Translations under genes and position numbers: made by a program
Source: Granulicella mallensis MP5ACTX8
Lineage (GTDB): Bacteria > Acidobacteriota > Terriglobia > Terriglobales > Acidobacteriaceae
Assembly: GCF_000178955.2 (NCBI RefSeq)
Contig: NC_016631.1
Span: 2,170,001-2,234,000 of the forward strand
DNA: 64,000 nucleotides
Reading direction: 5' to 3'
Shown: positions 1 through 9,205 of the stretch, piece after piece
How the letters are laid out: each line of letters opens with the position of its first letter
Numbering within the stretch: the stretch's first letter is position 1
Notes under the pieces: generated by a model
Databases searched by the model: none
The model's input: the letters and a program-made list of their open reading frames with translations, nothing else
What the model was told of the DNA's origin: nothing

Positions 1-357
1 AGTATTTCCTGCGCAAGAGATCTCGAGGTGAAGTGGATCTTGCCATTTTAAAGTAATGCAATCATGATCTGTTGAGAAAATGACCGAAGGCCCATGCAAA
101 GCGTACCTAAGTTCAACAGGCGAAAAGATATGGTCTCCCATAACTACAAAGATCTCGTCATTATTGAGCGCGTCATTATCTGAGCGCTTTGCGACCATCG
201 CAAACCTACCCGAGGAAGATCGTTGGGTAGACAAAACACTGAAGTCGCCGTGATCGAAATAGCCATGAAAGAGCCCGTAAAGGGCGAATGCTAATACGAT
301 CACCGTTGTACAGGCGGCGATTAGTCCCACTCCTAAGGTCTTGTTCACAAATGGCAT
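1..357 (-). CDS. Partial hypothetical membrane-anchored protein (3' end outside window)
   Basis: An open frame of 119 codons runs on the minus strand from an ATG at 355-357 off the left edge with no stop, so only the N-terminal part is visible. Residues 1-6 are followed by one hydrophobic segment (about residues 7-30), which looks like a signal anchor or uncleaved signal peptide. The rest is a polar, presumably extracytoplasmic domain. A GAGGG sequence lies about 7 bases before the ATG. I do not recognise the family. Its neighbours to the right are also small minus-strand membrane or secreted ORFs, and base composition here is less GC-rich than in the groEL region, so this may be accessory DNA. 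Confidence 0.5.
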   Translation of the reverse strand, partial: MPFVNKTLGVGLIAACTTVIVLAFALYGLFHGYFDHGDFSVLSTQRSSSGRFAMVAKRSDNDALNNDEIFVVMGDHIFSPVELRYALHGPSVIFSTDHDCITLKWQDPLHLEISCAGNT

Positions 358-539
358 CCGGCTGCCCTCATCGCTTGCCCCTGTCTAATCTGAGCGTTAT
401 TGGTGCCGTGCTCCGCATTTAACATGCTGAGCAGTTGGGCTTGACATGCTGCTGAAACGTGGGTCCGGGCGTCGGATTACTTGGGGAAGAAAAAGTCACC
501 GTGCGTCGTACACATATGATTGCCGAGCGCTCTCAAATC

Positions 540-905
540 CTATTTCCTCGCTACCTTTTCAACTAGCTTGATGCTGCCCCAAACGATGGCATAGTCTGCT
601 ACTCCGACAGGCAGAAGTGTAATGCCGGGATAGCTCTTGCTTGTCCAAGGAACGAGCAGAACGAGAGAAGCCTGAAAAGCGACCGTGATCGACAGCGTTA
701 CCCAAAACCATGTGTACTCTTTCAAATCCCAGCAAGCTCTAGCAGTTAAAACCACAACTCCAACCGCGATCAGGGCGGCTCGCCCCCTCCCTGGAGCACC
801 CAGATATACAAACAAAACAAAAAACGGTAGACCGCACAAGAGAGCTATAAGAACCCATTTTCGATTAAGTAGATTGGAAGATTTAGTATTTTTTGATTCA
901 ACCAC
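540..905 (-). CDS. Small hypothetical integral membrane protein (121 aa)
   Basis: The predicted protein has about four hydrophobic segments (roughly residues 17-35, 42-59, 66-86 and 95-112), a charged N-terminus and a basic C-terminus (VEKVARK). It is therefore a small polytopic membrane protein with little outside the bilayer. The start is a GTG at 903-905; a GAGG lies about 10 bases upstream and no ATG precedes it. It follows the 49-codon ORF at 918-1067 after only 12 bases and could be co-transcribed with it. I do not recognise the family and no catalytic motif is visible. Local composition is more AT-rich than the neighbouring housekeeping genes. Confidence 0.55.
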   Translation of the reverse strand: MVESKNTKSSNLLNRKWVLIALLCGLPFFVLFVYLGAPGRGRAALIAVGVVVLTARACWDLKEYTWFWVTLSITVAFQASLVLLVPWTSKSYPGITLLPVGVADYAIVWGSIKLVEKVARK

Positions 906-917
906 TAGTGACCCGCC

Positions 918-1067
918 TCACATGCCTGGTAGGCTTTGTAGGTACCCGTGCAAATTGCTCGACTCGTCATAAGTCTGGAAGGGAACCAGCCCGGGCTGTT
1001 GTTGTGCTGTGGACAAGACCGGGATAGAGAAAAGACAGACGAAAGGGCAGAGCTTCCAAAGTCTCAC
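918..1067 (-). CDS. Possible short secreted peptide or gene remnant (49 aa)
   Basis: A GTG at 1065-1067 is preceded by GGAG with six-base spacing and opens a 49-codon frame. The N-terminus resembles a signal peptide: basic RLWK, then a hydrophobic stretch, then a signal-peptidase-like STAQQ site. Only about 28 residues remain after the predicted cleavage. This could be a short secreted peptide or the 5' stub of a truncated secreted protein. The same frame extends upstream to 1214, but that part has no protein-like character. It ends 12 bases before the membrane-protein gene at 540-905. No family recognised, and the call is tentative. Confidence 0.3.
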   Translation of the reverse strand: MRLWKLCPFVCLFSIPVLSTAQQQPGLVPFQTYDESSNLHGYLQSLPGM

Positions 1068-1370
1068 GATGATCTCCGATTTGCGGTCAACGAACCACGC
1101 GAGGCCATTCCAGGCACACTTATAGCAAGGTTTAGTCGATTTTTCTAAACTGCTTTTGGGAACACGGGGCACGGGACGTATTATTTGCGACAGTAAACGA
1201 TCTATCGTTTGCAAACGGTTGTATCTCTGTTTTTGAGTTGACCAAGAAGATCACGATGAAGTCGATTAGTTGTCACAGTTTTGTCTTGATTTTGTCATTG
1301 CGCTTGACGGCGAGGAAATAGAAACGCTCTCGCGAATATTGTTGATGTGCGCGGGAAGCAGTTTCCTTCC

Positions 1371-1500
1371 ATTCGCTTCGTTCGGTTGGAATGACAGAAA
1401 AGCAGAAGCAACGACAAAAGCAAAAGCAACGACAAAAGCAGAAGCAGATTCCCTACGGGAATGACAAGCCAGAAAAGCAAAAGCAAAAGCAAAAGACAAA
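1371..1500. repeat. Intergenic repeat with AAAAGC-type hexamer tail (copy A)
   Basis: This stretch lies between the small ORFs and the groEL terminator. It contains an arm resembling CGCTTCGTTCGGTTGGAATGAC, then runs of AAAGCA/ACGACA units, a second GGGAATGAC anchor near 1458, and another tail of AAAAGC units. The same anchor-plus-tail design recurs at 18360-18600, 30170-30365, 33335-33530, 36585-36880 and 40700-40935. This copy lacks a clear partner arm, so it may be a decayed or partial element. The rest of 1215-1519 holds no gene I can support; short ORFs here are low-complexity artefacts of the tail. Confidence 0.6.
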
Positions 1501-1519
1501 GAATGGTAGTGACACGGCA

Positions 1520-1557
1520 AACAGAAAGCCCCGGATTTCTCCGGGGCTTTCTGTTTA
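1520..1557. terminator. Terminator hairpin downstream of groEL
   Basis: AGAAAGCCCCGG pairs with CCGGGGCTTTCT around a short ATTTCT loop, flanked by A- and T-rich ends, so it works on either strand. It lies about 25 bases past the groEL stop codon on the minus strand and probably ends the groESL transcript. Confidence 0.8.
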
Positions 1558-1581
1558 CTGCTATTGCTTGTTGGTGGAGGC

Positions 1582-3306
<1,725 letters not shown>

Positions 3307-3400
3307 CTAAAGCCCCGAATCTTTGAATCTGTCCGGCACGGCTGACGCCATGCCCTAACGAAACCGGATGTATCGCAGCGCCTTGCGGCGTGCGCAGCAC

Positions 3401-3700
3401 TTACTTCTTGAGGATGCCGAGGACTTCTTCTTCGCGCATGATGAGGAACTCTTCACCATCGAGCTTGATCTCGGTGCCGGAGTACTTACCGAAGAGGATG
3501 GTGTCGCCAGCCTTGACGTCGAGCGGGAAGACCTTGCCTTCATCGTTGGACTTGCCCTTGCCAACCGAGACAACCTCACCCTGCTGGGGCTTTTCCTTGG
3601 CCGAATCGGGAATGATGATGCCGCCGCGGATGCTCTCGCCCTCTTCCAGACGACGAACCAGGATGCGGTCATGCAACGGCGTAAACGAAGTAGCTGCCAT
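3401..3700 (-). CDS. groS: Co-chaperonin GroES (10 kDa)
   Basis: This 99-residue protein caps the GroEL barrel as a heptameric lid. It has the family signature near its start ([12 protein letters not shown]), the mobile loop ([20 protein letters not shown]) and the conserved end ([10 protein letters not shown]). The open frame continues upstream to 3811, but the family start and the AAGGAGA box seven to eight bases before the ATG at 3698-3700 fix the start there. It is the first gene of the groES-groEL unit and is preceded by a promoter overlapped by a CIRCE element, which implies HrcA-type heat-shock repression. Confidence 0.98.
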   Translation of the reverse strand: MAATSFTPLHDRILVRRLEEGESIRGGIIIPDSAKEKPQQGEVVSVGKGKSNDEGKVFPLDVKAGDTILFGKYSGTEIKLDGEEFLIMREEEVLGILKK

Positions 3701-3757
3701 ATTCTTGAATCTCCTTATTGCTGTTTCGAAAGAGTTGGACCACCCTGCGATGGTCTT

Positions 3758-3784
3758 TTGGCACTCTCGACTGCCGAGTGCTAA
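3758..3784 (-). promoter_or_regulatory. CIRCE operator of groESL
   Basis: TTGGCACTC and GAGTGCTAA are separated by exactly nine bases, one mismatch from the classical CIRCE palindrome (TTAGCACTC-N9-GAGTGCTAA) bound by HrcA. It overlaps the -10 end of the promoter and precedes groES by about 58 bases. The hrcA gene itself is not in this window. Confidence 0.93.
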
Positions 3785-3811
3785 TGTATGCCAATCGTGA
3801 GGCATAGTCAA
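3783..3811 (-). promoter_or_regulatory. Sigma-70-type promoter for groESL
   Basis: On the minus strand TTGACT (3806-3811) and TACATT (3783-3788) are separated by 17 bases, close to the vegetative consensus. The -10 box overlaps the first bases of the CIRCE element, so HrcA binding would block initiation. Confidence 0.75.
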
Positions 3812-3914
3812 TTACAAGACGGTAAATATGAGTGAAACTCGCGCATATTCTAGAAATGTGTGAGGGGATGAGGAGCGATATGCCAAATCTTCGCCTTCGC
3901 GATAAAATGCCCCA

Positions 3915-4445
3915 ATGATGTTTGCTTCTCTTCGCCTTAGGGCTCAAATGATGGTTGGTGTGGGATTGCTGACGGTTTTACCGGCGGCTGTCCAGGGACA
4001 GGACTCCCAGCACGGCCGCAAGTACAAACCGCCACCACCGATCGCGCACATCGTTGTGACGGTCGAAAAGGGCTTCAACAGCAAGCCCCTGATCAATGCG
4101 GCGGTGGTCTTCCGCTCCTCGAAGGACGGCAAGGACAACGGAAATCTTGAGGTCAAGACGGACTCTGAAGGCCGTGCCACGATGGATCTGATCGAGGTTG
4201 GGAGCCATGTGACGGTGCAGGTGATCGCGAACGGTTTTGCGACCCAGGCGCAGGAGTTCGATGCGACGATGGACGACAAAGAGATCCTCATCAAGATGCA
4301 GCGGCCCCGTGCGCAGGTATCGGATTACGTGGATAACGATGGCAAGCCCGCGCAACGGCCGGCTGGAACCCAGGAGCATGTAGTGGCTCCGCCGGCAACC
4401 AATCCTCCGGCCACGACGACGCCTCCCACGGAATCGCCGAAGTGA
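3915..4445 (+). CDS. Secreted carboxypeptidase-regulatory-like domain protein
   Basis: The 176-residue product has a signal peptide (hydrophobic residues about 11-27, cleavage near VQGQD). It then has one beta-sandwich-like domain (about residues 44-130) of the carboxypeptidase regulatory / Cna-B type: an IVVTVEKGFNSKPLINAAVVF opening, a DSEGRATMDL turn and a VTVQVIANGFATQAQEF strand pair. The tail is Pro/Thr/Ala-rich and disordered-looking. Such modules are common in acidobacterial exported proteins but give no specific function. No strong Shine-Dalgarno is visible at the ATG at 3915, and an ATG nine bases or more downstream is possible. Its stop overlaps the start of the SDR gene by one base, so the two are translationally coupled. 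Confidence 0.75.
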   Translation: MMFASLRLRAQMMVGVGLLTVLPAAVQGQDSQHGRKYKPPPPIAHIVVTVEKGFNSKPLINAAVVFRSSKDGKDNGNLEVKTDSEGRATMDLIEVGSHVTVQVIANGFATQAQEFDATMDDKEILIKMQRPRAQVSDYVDNDGKPAQRPAGTQEHVVAPPATNPPATTTPPTESPK

Positions 4446-5182
4446 TGGAGGGAGCTAAGCCTCTTGCCGGCAAGCGGGCACTCGTAACCGGCGGTGCACG
4501 GCGAATCGGACGCGCGCTGGCCCTGGCCTTGGCCAAGGCGGGCGCGAATGTCGCCATTACCTATCGCGGCTCGACGGAAGAGGCTGAGCAGACGGTATCG
4601 GACCTGCGCGAACTTGGCGTCGAAGCGTTTGCCATTGCATGCGACGTGCGGGAAGAAGCGAGCGTTGTGAGCGCTGTGGCCCAGGTCGTTGAACGACTGG
4701 GAGGCCTCGATCTCCTGGTGAATAACGCGGGCGCTTTTGAGACGGCGGCACTCGAAGAGATCTCTGTCGAGCAGTGGGATGCCATGTTCGAGACCAATAC
4801 TCGCGGACCGTTCCTGGTTGCGAGATCGGCTCATGCGGCGTTGAAGGCGGCGCAGGGCCGGATCGTCAATATCGGGTCGCTGGGAGGGATTCATCCCTGG
4901 GCTACGCATGCGCACTACTGTACCTCGAAGGCGGCGCTGCATATGCTATCGCACACCATGGCCAAGGCGTGGGCGCCGCAGATCAGCGTGAACTGTGTGG
5001 CTCCGGGGATGATCGTGACCTCGGAGAAGGTCGATGCGGCCTATGAACACTTCGCGGCGAAGACGCCTATGCAGCGTAATGGGAAGCCCGAGGACGTTGC
5101 GGCAGCGGTATTGTTCTTTGCGACCTGCCCGAGCTTCATCACCGGGCAGCTACTGGCCGTGGACGGCGGACTGGGACTCTAG
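4445..5182 (+). CDS. Short-chain dehydrogenase/reductase (FabG / pteridine-reductase-like)
   Basis: This is a 245-residue NAD(P)-dependent SDR with a Rossmann fold. The cofactor motif TGGARRIGRA lies near residue 15, the NNAG motif near residue 88, the catalytic Ser in NIGSLGG, and the YxxxK as YCTSK near residue 160. An Arg-Arg in the glycine-rich loop suggests NADPH preference and resembles pteridine reductases and FabG-like ketoreductases. The substrate cannot be fixed from sequence. The start is the ATG overlapping the TGA of the preceding gene; a GTG three bases earlier is also in frame. A hairpin follows at 5191-5234. Confidence 0.88.
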   Translation: MEGAKPLAGKRALVTGGARRIGRALALALAKAGANVAITYRGSTEEAEQTVSDLRELGVEAFAIACDVREEASVVSAVAQVVERLGGLDLLVNNAGAFETAALEEISVEQWDAMFETNTRGPFLVARSAHAALKAAQGRIVNIGSLGGIHPWATHAHYCTSKAALHMLSHTMAKAWAPQISVNCVAPGMIVTSEKVDAAYEHFAAKTPMQRNGKPEDVAAAVLFFATCPSFITGQLLAVDGGLGL

Positions 5183-5190
5183 GAAGCTCT

Positions 5191-5234
5191 CGGGCTTCAG
5201 TGTGTGCGTGATTCGATGCATGCACTGAAGCCCG
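5191..5234 (+). terminator. Hairpin after the SDR gene
   Basis: CGGGCTTCAGTG (5191-5202) pairs perfectly with CACTGAAGCCCG (5223-5234), followed by ATTCTT. It sits nine bases after the SDR stop and likely ends that transcript. Confidence 0.6.
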
Positions 5235-5249
5235 ATTCTTACTTGGTTT

Positions 5250-5365
5250 TAGAGCATTTTCCCTGTTGCCGGGAATCCGGAAACGGGCGTGCAGCGGCGT
5301 TTTCATTGGGGAAAACACCCATAAAAATCGAGGCACCGCTCTACACCTACAGGGAAAATGCTCTA
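5250..5365. mobile_element. MITE-like TIR element, copy 1 (116 bp)
   Basis: The element starts TAGAGCATTTTCCCTGT and ends with the inverted copy ACAGGGAAAATGCTCTA, giving 17-bp perfect terminal inverted repeats. The interior is nearly identical to the copy at 6818-6932 (only a handful of differences) and lies in the same orientation. It encodes no protein I can support. The right terminus supplies the stop codon of the P450 gene (TAG at 5363-5365, minus strand). Size, TIRs and the T-A ends suggest a non-autonomous transposable or REPIN-like element; no transposase is present nearby. Confidence 0.7.
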
Positions 5366-6604
5366 GCTGCGGGTTTCTTCGGTCGAGGGTACTGTCAACC
5401 AGAGCGATTCCAATCCTCTGAAAGACGGGGTTATCTTGCGTACAGGCTCTGCTCCGGGCTTCAGTGAGATGCTGGGAAAACGCTTTAGAAGAAGAGAAAA
5501 TGCGATTTGTGCTTCGGCACGAGCGAGGGGAGCTCCCAGGCAGAAGTGCGCGCCGCCTCCGAACGAATAGTGGCGCTTGTTCTCGCGTTCTATATCGAAC
5601 GCATGCGCATCAAGGTGCAAGGCCGGATCGTGATTCGCACCGTTCACTAAGGAATAAATTGTCTGACCAGCGTGGAATGGGCACCCGTCGATGCCTGGTG
5701 AATCTCTGGCGACTCGAGCCACGTGGGTTACCGGGGAGTCGTAGCGCAGCATCTCTTCGATTGCTCCGGGCAGCAGAGCTGGATTTACCCGAAGCTTTTC
5801 CATCTGCTCAGGATGCTGGAGCAGGGCGAACATTCCGTTCCCGATAAGATCCGTTGTGGTGACGTTGCCCGCGAAGAGCAGGAGTTCGCAGGTGCTGATG
5901 ATCTCCCATTCCGTGAGTGTATTTTCTCCCTCGTGCGCGGTGATCAGGGAACTGATCAGATCGGCGCCACGATGCTCCCTGCGCTGGTCGACGATCTGTT
6001 TCAGGTAGGCGTGGAAGCTTGCCGATCCCCATTTGAGTGAGGCTAACTGCTCGGGGGTGGGCCTGGGGTTAAAGAGTTGATTCATTGCTTTGGACCATTG
6101 CAGGAAGTCTTCGCGTTTGTCCGTATCGACCTGAAGGAGCTCGGCAATGACCGCCATGGGAAAGGGTTCGGCGAAGGTTTCTATCAGGTCAAAAGAGGAA
6201 CGGCCCTGAAGAGAGTCAAGCAGATCGGAGGCGATTTGCTCGACCTTTGGACGGAGGGCATCTACCGAGGCCTGATTGAAGGCTTTGGAGACGAGATCGC
6301 GGACGCGCTTGTGATCAGGATCGTCCATTCTAAGCAGTGACGGTCTGAAGTTCTCATCCACGCGGTGGACTTGCCGAAGTCGCGATCCGGGACTGGATTT
6401 GCGCGGGTCACAATCGATGTTTCGATCGTTGAGTACCTGTGCGACATCCTTTGCCCGAGTGAGGATAATGGCATCTACGGATTCATCGTGCAGGACCGGG
6501 TGTGCGGATCGAATTTGATCCAGGATTTGATCCGGATGATTTCTAAACTCTGGATTGAAAGCACTCACGGTGTCGATGGTTGGGGATGGCTTCTGCTGGT
6601 TCAA
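5363..6604 (-). CDS. Cytochrome P450 (CYP107-like, bacterial soluble type)
   Basis: A soluble haem-thiolate monooxygenase of about 413 residues that would need separate ferredoxin and reductase partners. It has the haem-binding FGGGAHFCLGAPLAR motif with Cys near residue 355 and the K-helix ExxR (EEMLR). The I-helix reads AGNVTTT where most P450s have AGxE/DTT, so the conserved acid is replaced by Val. I chose a TTG at 6602-6604 because GAGGAG lies five bases upstream; a GTG at 6634 gives ten more residues. The TAG stop falls inside the terminal repeat of the flanking TIR element. Composition is less GC-rich than neighbours, which together with the flanking repeats suggests acquisition. Substrate unknown. 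Confidence 0.9.
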   Translation of the reverse strand: MNQQKPSPTIDTVSAFNPEFRNHPDQILDQIRSAHPVLHDESVDAIILTRAKDVAQVLNDRNIDCDPRKSSPGSRLRQVHRVDENFRPSLLRMDDPDHKRVRDLVSKAFNQASVDALRPKVEQIASDLLDSLQGRSSFDLIETFAEPFPMAVIAELLQVDTDKREDFLQWSKAMNQLFNPRPTPEQLASLKWGSASFHAYLKQIVDQRREHRGADLISSLITAHEGENTLTEWEIISTCELLLFAGNVTTTDLIGNGMFALLQHPEQMEKLRVNPALLPGAIEEMLRYDSPVTHVARVARDSPGIDGCPFHAGQTIYSLVNGANHDPALHLDAHAFDIERENKRHYSFGGGAHFCLGAPLARAEAQIAFSLLLKRFPSISLKPGAEPVRKITPSFRGLESLWLTVPSTEETRS

Positions 6605-6634
6605 ATTTTCTCCTCGTGCGGGTAGATAAATCAC

Positions 6635-6817
6635 CTGGATGTGTTAACCCGGCAGGAGTGGTTTTATTCACTCCGCAATTTGTAGACTCAATCTTCCAGA
6701 GGCTGAACTTTATGGTTTGCTCTGGAAGGGGAGCGCCAGGGAACGCCATCGAACTCGAAGGGGACAAGAGTGTTGCGGTGGAGACAGATAAGGCGCGGAA
6801 CGCCAACGCTGGCGCCT
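6635..6817 (-). other. Upstream region of the P450 gene
   Basis: No gene seen. On the minus strand a TTGAGT and an AATAAA box 17 bases apart (about 6667-6695) could be a weak promoter for the P450 gene. Near 6791-6818 an AAGGCGC...GCGCCTT inverted repeat abuts the second TIR element. Confidence 0.3.
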
Positions 6818-6932
6818 TAGAGCATTTTCCCTGTTGCCAGGAATCCGGAAACGGGCGTGCAGCGGCGTTTTCATTGGGGAAACACCCATAAAGATCGAGG
6901 CACCGCTTTACACCTACAGGGAAAACGCTTTA
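6818..6932. mobile_element. MITE-like TIR element, copy 2 (115 bp)
   Basis: This is a second copy of the element at 5250-5365, in the same orientation. The left terminus TAGAGCATTTTCCCTGT is identical to copy 1. The right terminus has two changes (ACAGGGAAAACGCTTTA), so the inverted repeat is imperfect. One base in the interior run of A is missing relative to copy 1. The two copies form direct repeats flanking the P450 gene, on the upstream side here. Confidence 0.7.
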
Positions 6933-6992
6933 GGGGCAGGGATGAGATGTACTAAGAGTCGTAACAAGCAGCAAGCCGCTTACATATCACTT

Positions 6993-7799
6993 CTATCTTC
7001 CGAACATCCGCTTCCACCAGCTCTTGCGTCCGGTGTCTATCGTGTCGAAGGTGTCGAACAGGTGCCGCGGTTCTTCCTGATCGCCGAGATGATGGCCTTC
7101 GAAGATCGCCAGCGGGTTATCGACGCAGAGAAACTGGGCGTAGTCGGCTCCATAGCGTTTGGCGACGGCTTCGCGGGCCTGGCTCATCTGAGGGGGGCGG
7201 GAGGTGAGGTTGTGGGCGTCGGTCGCAAGAACGTGGACCCAGCGGTCGGCGAGCAGCTTGTGGGCCATGCGCTCGGCGTCTTTCCCCATCTTTCCAATCA
7301 CAGAAGACGTGGTCACCTGAAGGAGCAAGCCGTTTCGCATCCACTCTTCGAGACGTTTGGGGTCTTTCTGAAGGGTGGGGTTGCGCTCCGGATGCGTGAG
7401 CACGGAGGTGATACCGGCGAGTTGAAGCTCGTAGAAGGTCTCACCCAGATTCGGCGAGAGGCCGTAGTCGGGCAGTTCGACCATCAGGTAGTTCTTGCCG
7501 TTGACGGTATACCGGGTGGGGTGAGCGATTGCATCCTGAATATTGTCGTAATTGAGGTGGAAGTCGCATCCGCCACCGAGGATGATGTCGATGGACTCGG
7601 CGGCGACAGCCGCTCGCAGCTCGGTGAGCTTGGCCGCGACAATCTCCGGGTTGAAGGTGTAGCGACCGCTCGCGTGAGGCGTGCACACGATATGCGTGAT
7701 GCCGTCTGCGGAGGCCATTCGAGCCATGGAAACCGAGGTCTCGAGGTCAGGTGAGCCGTCGTCGAGGCCCGGCAGGAGGTGATGGTGCAGGTCGATCAT
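6993..7799 (-). CDS. CpsB/YwqE-type tyrosine-protein phosphatase (PHP family)
   Basis: This is a 268-residue metal-dependent phosphatase of the PHP superfamily, which dephosphorylates the tyrosine cluster of bacterial BY-kinases in capsule assembly (as for CpsB/CpsD and YwqE/YwqD). The metal ligands are visible: DLHHHLLPGLDDG at the N-terminus, CTPH near residue 60, GGGCDFHL near residue 97, THPERN near residue 137 and ATDAHN near residue 195. The ATG at 7797-7799 opens directly into the first motif. It lies near the Wzc-like kinase at 13542-15785, its probable substrate, although that gene sits in a separate operon. Confidence 0.9.
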   Translation of the reverse strand: MIDLHHHLLPGLDDGSPDLETSVSMARMASADGITHIVCTPHASGRYTFNPEIVAAKLTELRAAVAAESIDIILGGGCDFHLNYDNIQDAIAHPTRYTVNGKNYLMVELPDYGLSPNLGETFYELQLAGITSVLTHPERNPTLQKDPKRLEEWMRNGLLLQVTTSSVIGKMGKDAERMAHKLLADRWVHVLATDAHNLTSRPPQMSQAREAVAKRYGADYAQFLCVDNPLAIFEGHHLGDQEEPRHLFDTFDTIDTGRKSWWKRMFGR

Positions 7800-7981
7800 T
7801 GCTGGTGAAAGAGTATCACTCCGGTGTGTTTAACGCTGTTCGATGCCGCTTTTGCGGGGAAGTGGAAAAGGCCAGGTTTGCACGAATCAAAGGGCATCGT
7901 ATGATGGGGTTGTATTCCAGGCCCTCCGAACGGCGTTGAGTCGGCCAAGGCTGTACAGAAGGAAGATCAGGAAATCTCTTC

Positions 7982-8362
7982 ATGCCAGAAAACACTACCA
8001 ACAACTCGAAGCCGCGTGTTCTCGTCGCCGACGATGAGCAGGTGATTGCCAATACCCTGGCCATCATTCTCAACCAATCGGGTTTTGAAGCGCGCGCCGT
8101 ATATAGCGGCGAGAAGGCTGTCGAGATCATTGATGAGTTTCAGCCCGACATGCTGATCAGCGATGTCATCATGACCGGCATGACCGGTATCGAGGCCGCT
8201 ATCCAGATGCGGGAGAAGCTGCCGAAGTGCAAGATTCTGCTGTTCTCCGGGCAGGCCGCCACGGCTGATCTGCTGGAGCGCGCTCGTTCGCAGGGACACG
8301 AGTTCGAGATTCTCGCCAAGCCGGTGCATCCGACGGATCTGCTGGCCAAGCTGCGTGGCTAG
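7982..8362 (+). CDS. Single-domain response regulator (receiver only)
   Basis: The 126-residue protein is a lone CheY-like receiver. It has the acidic pair in VADDEQ (near residue 18), the phospho-acceptor Asp in MLISDVIMTGMTG (near residue 60), a Ser in LLFSGQA and the conserved Lys in LAKPVHPTDLL. There is no output domain, so it must act by protein contact or phosphotransfer. It is followed 21 bases later by a glycosyltransferase gene on the same strand, inside the polysaccharide region, so it may modulate that pathway. No histidine kinase lies nearby. The start ATG lies at 7982, with a weak AGGA further upstream. Confidence 0.9.
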   Translation: MPENTTNNSKPRVLVADDEQVIANTLAIILNQSGFEARAVYSGEKAVEIIDEFQPDMLISDVIMTGMTGIEAAIQMREKLPKCKILLFSGQAATADLLERARSQGHEFEILAKPVHPTDLLAKLRG

Positions 8363-8383
8363 GGCGTTCAGGAGCTTGAACGC

Positions 8384-9205
8384 TTGAGGCCCTCGATCAT
8401 CCTGCTGGCTTTCAACTCCGCCGATTCATTGCCGGCAACGCTGGCAAGCGTGGATGGATTGAGCGACGACGTGGTCGTCGTCGATTCGGGCAGTACGGAT
8501 GATACGGTGGCCCTGGCCGAGAGGGCAGGCGCCAGGGTCCTGCACCACCCCTTCAAAAACTATGGGGACCAGCGCAACTGGGCGATCGACAACGCTTCTA
8601 TTCGTTATGCGTGGCAGCTTCACCTGGATGCCGACGAACGATTGACGCCTGAGCTACGTGACGAGATCGCTGCGTTGCCGGAGCAGACCGAGTTGAGCGG
8701 CTTCTATCTTCCCCGGCTGCTGCAGTTCATGAATCGTATTTTGCGGCACGGGGGGATGTCCCCTACCTGGCATATGCGCCTGTTCCGGAACGGCGCAGGC
8801 CGTTGTGAGATGCGCGAGTACGATCAGCATTTTCTGTGCACAGGCGCTACAGCGCAGTTGCGGAACGTGATGATCGACGATCTGCGCATGCCTCTTACCG
8901 AATGGACGGCACGGCACAACCGCTGGGCCGATGCCGAGGTGCGCGAGCTGATGCGCGGCGAGAATGAAGGCCGGATACAGGGCAAGGCGACGGGAAACGT
9001 TCTGGAGAAGAAGCGCTATCTGCGCGGGCTTTATAACGACGCGCCGTACTTTGTGCGGCCTATCTGCCTGTTCTTCTACCGGTATATTGTGCGGGCGGGC
9101 TTTCTGGATGGGATGGAAGGCCTGATCTTCTATACGCTGCAGACGTTCTGGTTCCGGTTTTTGATCGATGCGAAGCTGTATGAGGCGCGTAAGCGGCTGG
9201 GGTAG
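8384..9205 (+). CDS. Family 2 glycosyltransferase (WaaE/KdtX-like)
   Basis: A GT-A fold inverting glycosyltransferase of 273 residues. It opens with SIILLAFNSADSLPATLASV, has VVVDSGSTDDTVALAE near residue 30 for nucleotide binding, and LHLDADERL (near residue 84) as the metal-binding DxD. The C-terminal third is basic and has a hydrophobic stretch (FFYRYIVRAGFLDG) typical of membrane-associated WaaE-like enzymes that modify LPS core or exopolysaccharide. The start is a TTG at 8384 with AGGAG nine bases upstream; no better start exists. It follows the receiver gene closely and ends before a convergent minus-strand operon. The sugar is not determinable from sequence. Confidence 0.88.
   Translation: MRPSIILLAFNSADSLPATLASVDGLSDDVVVVDSGSTDDTVALAERAGARVLHHPFKNYGDQRNWAIDNASIRYAWQLHLDADERLTPELRDEIAALPEQTELSGFYLPRLLQFMNRILRHGGMSPTWHMRLFRNGAGRCEMREYDQHFLCTGATAQLRNVMIDDLRMPLTEWTARHNRWADAEVRELMRGENEGRIQGKATGNVLEKKRYLRGLYNDAPYFVRPICLFFYRYIVRAGFLDGMEGLIFYTLQTFWFRFLIDAKLYEARKRLG

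Noticed and set aside
948..1148. Small plus-strand ORF opposite the 918-1067 ORF
   Set aside because: It has no ribosome site or motif and overlaps the better-supported minus-strand frame.
5463..5492. Third TIR-like terminus (GGGAAAACGCTTTA) inside the P450 gene
   Set aside because: It encodes the conserved LLLKRFPSISL P450 segment; the match is short and has no partner.
5250..6932. Complete composite transposon carrying the P450
   Set aside because: Only two non-coding elements flank the gene and no transposase is present; kept only as a hypothesis.
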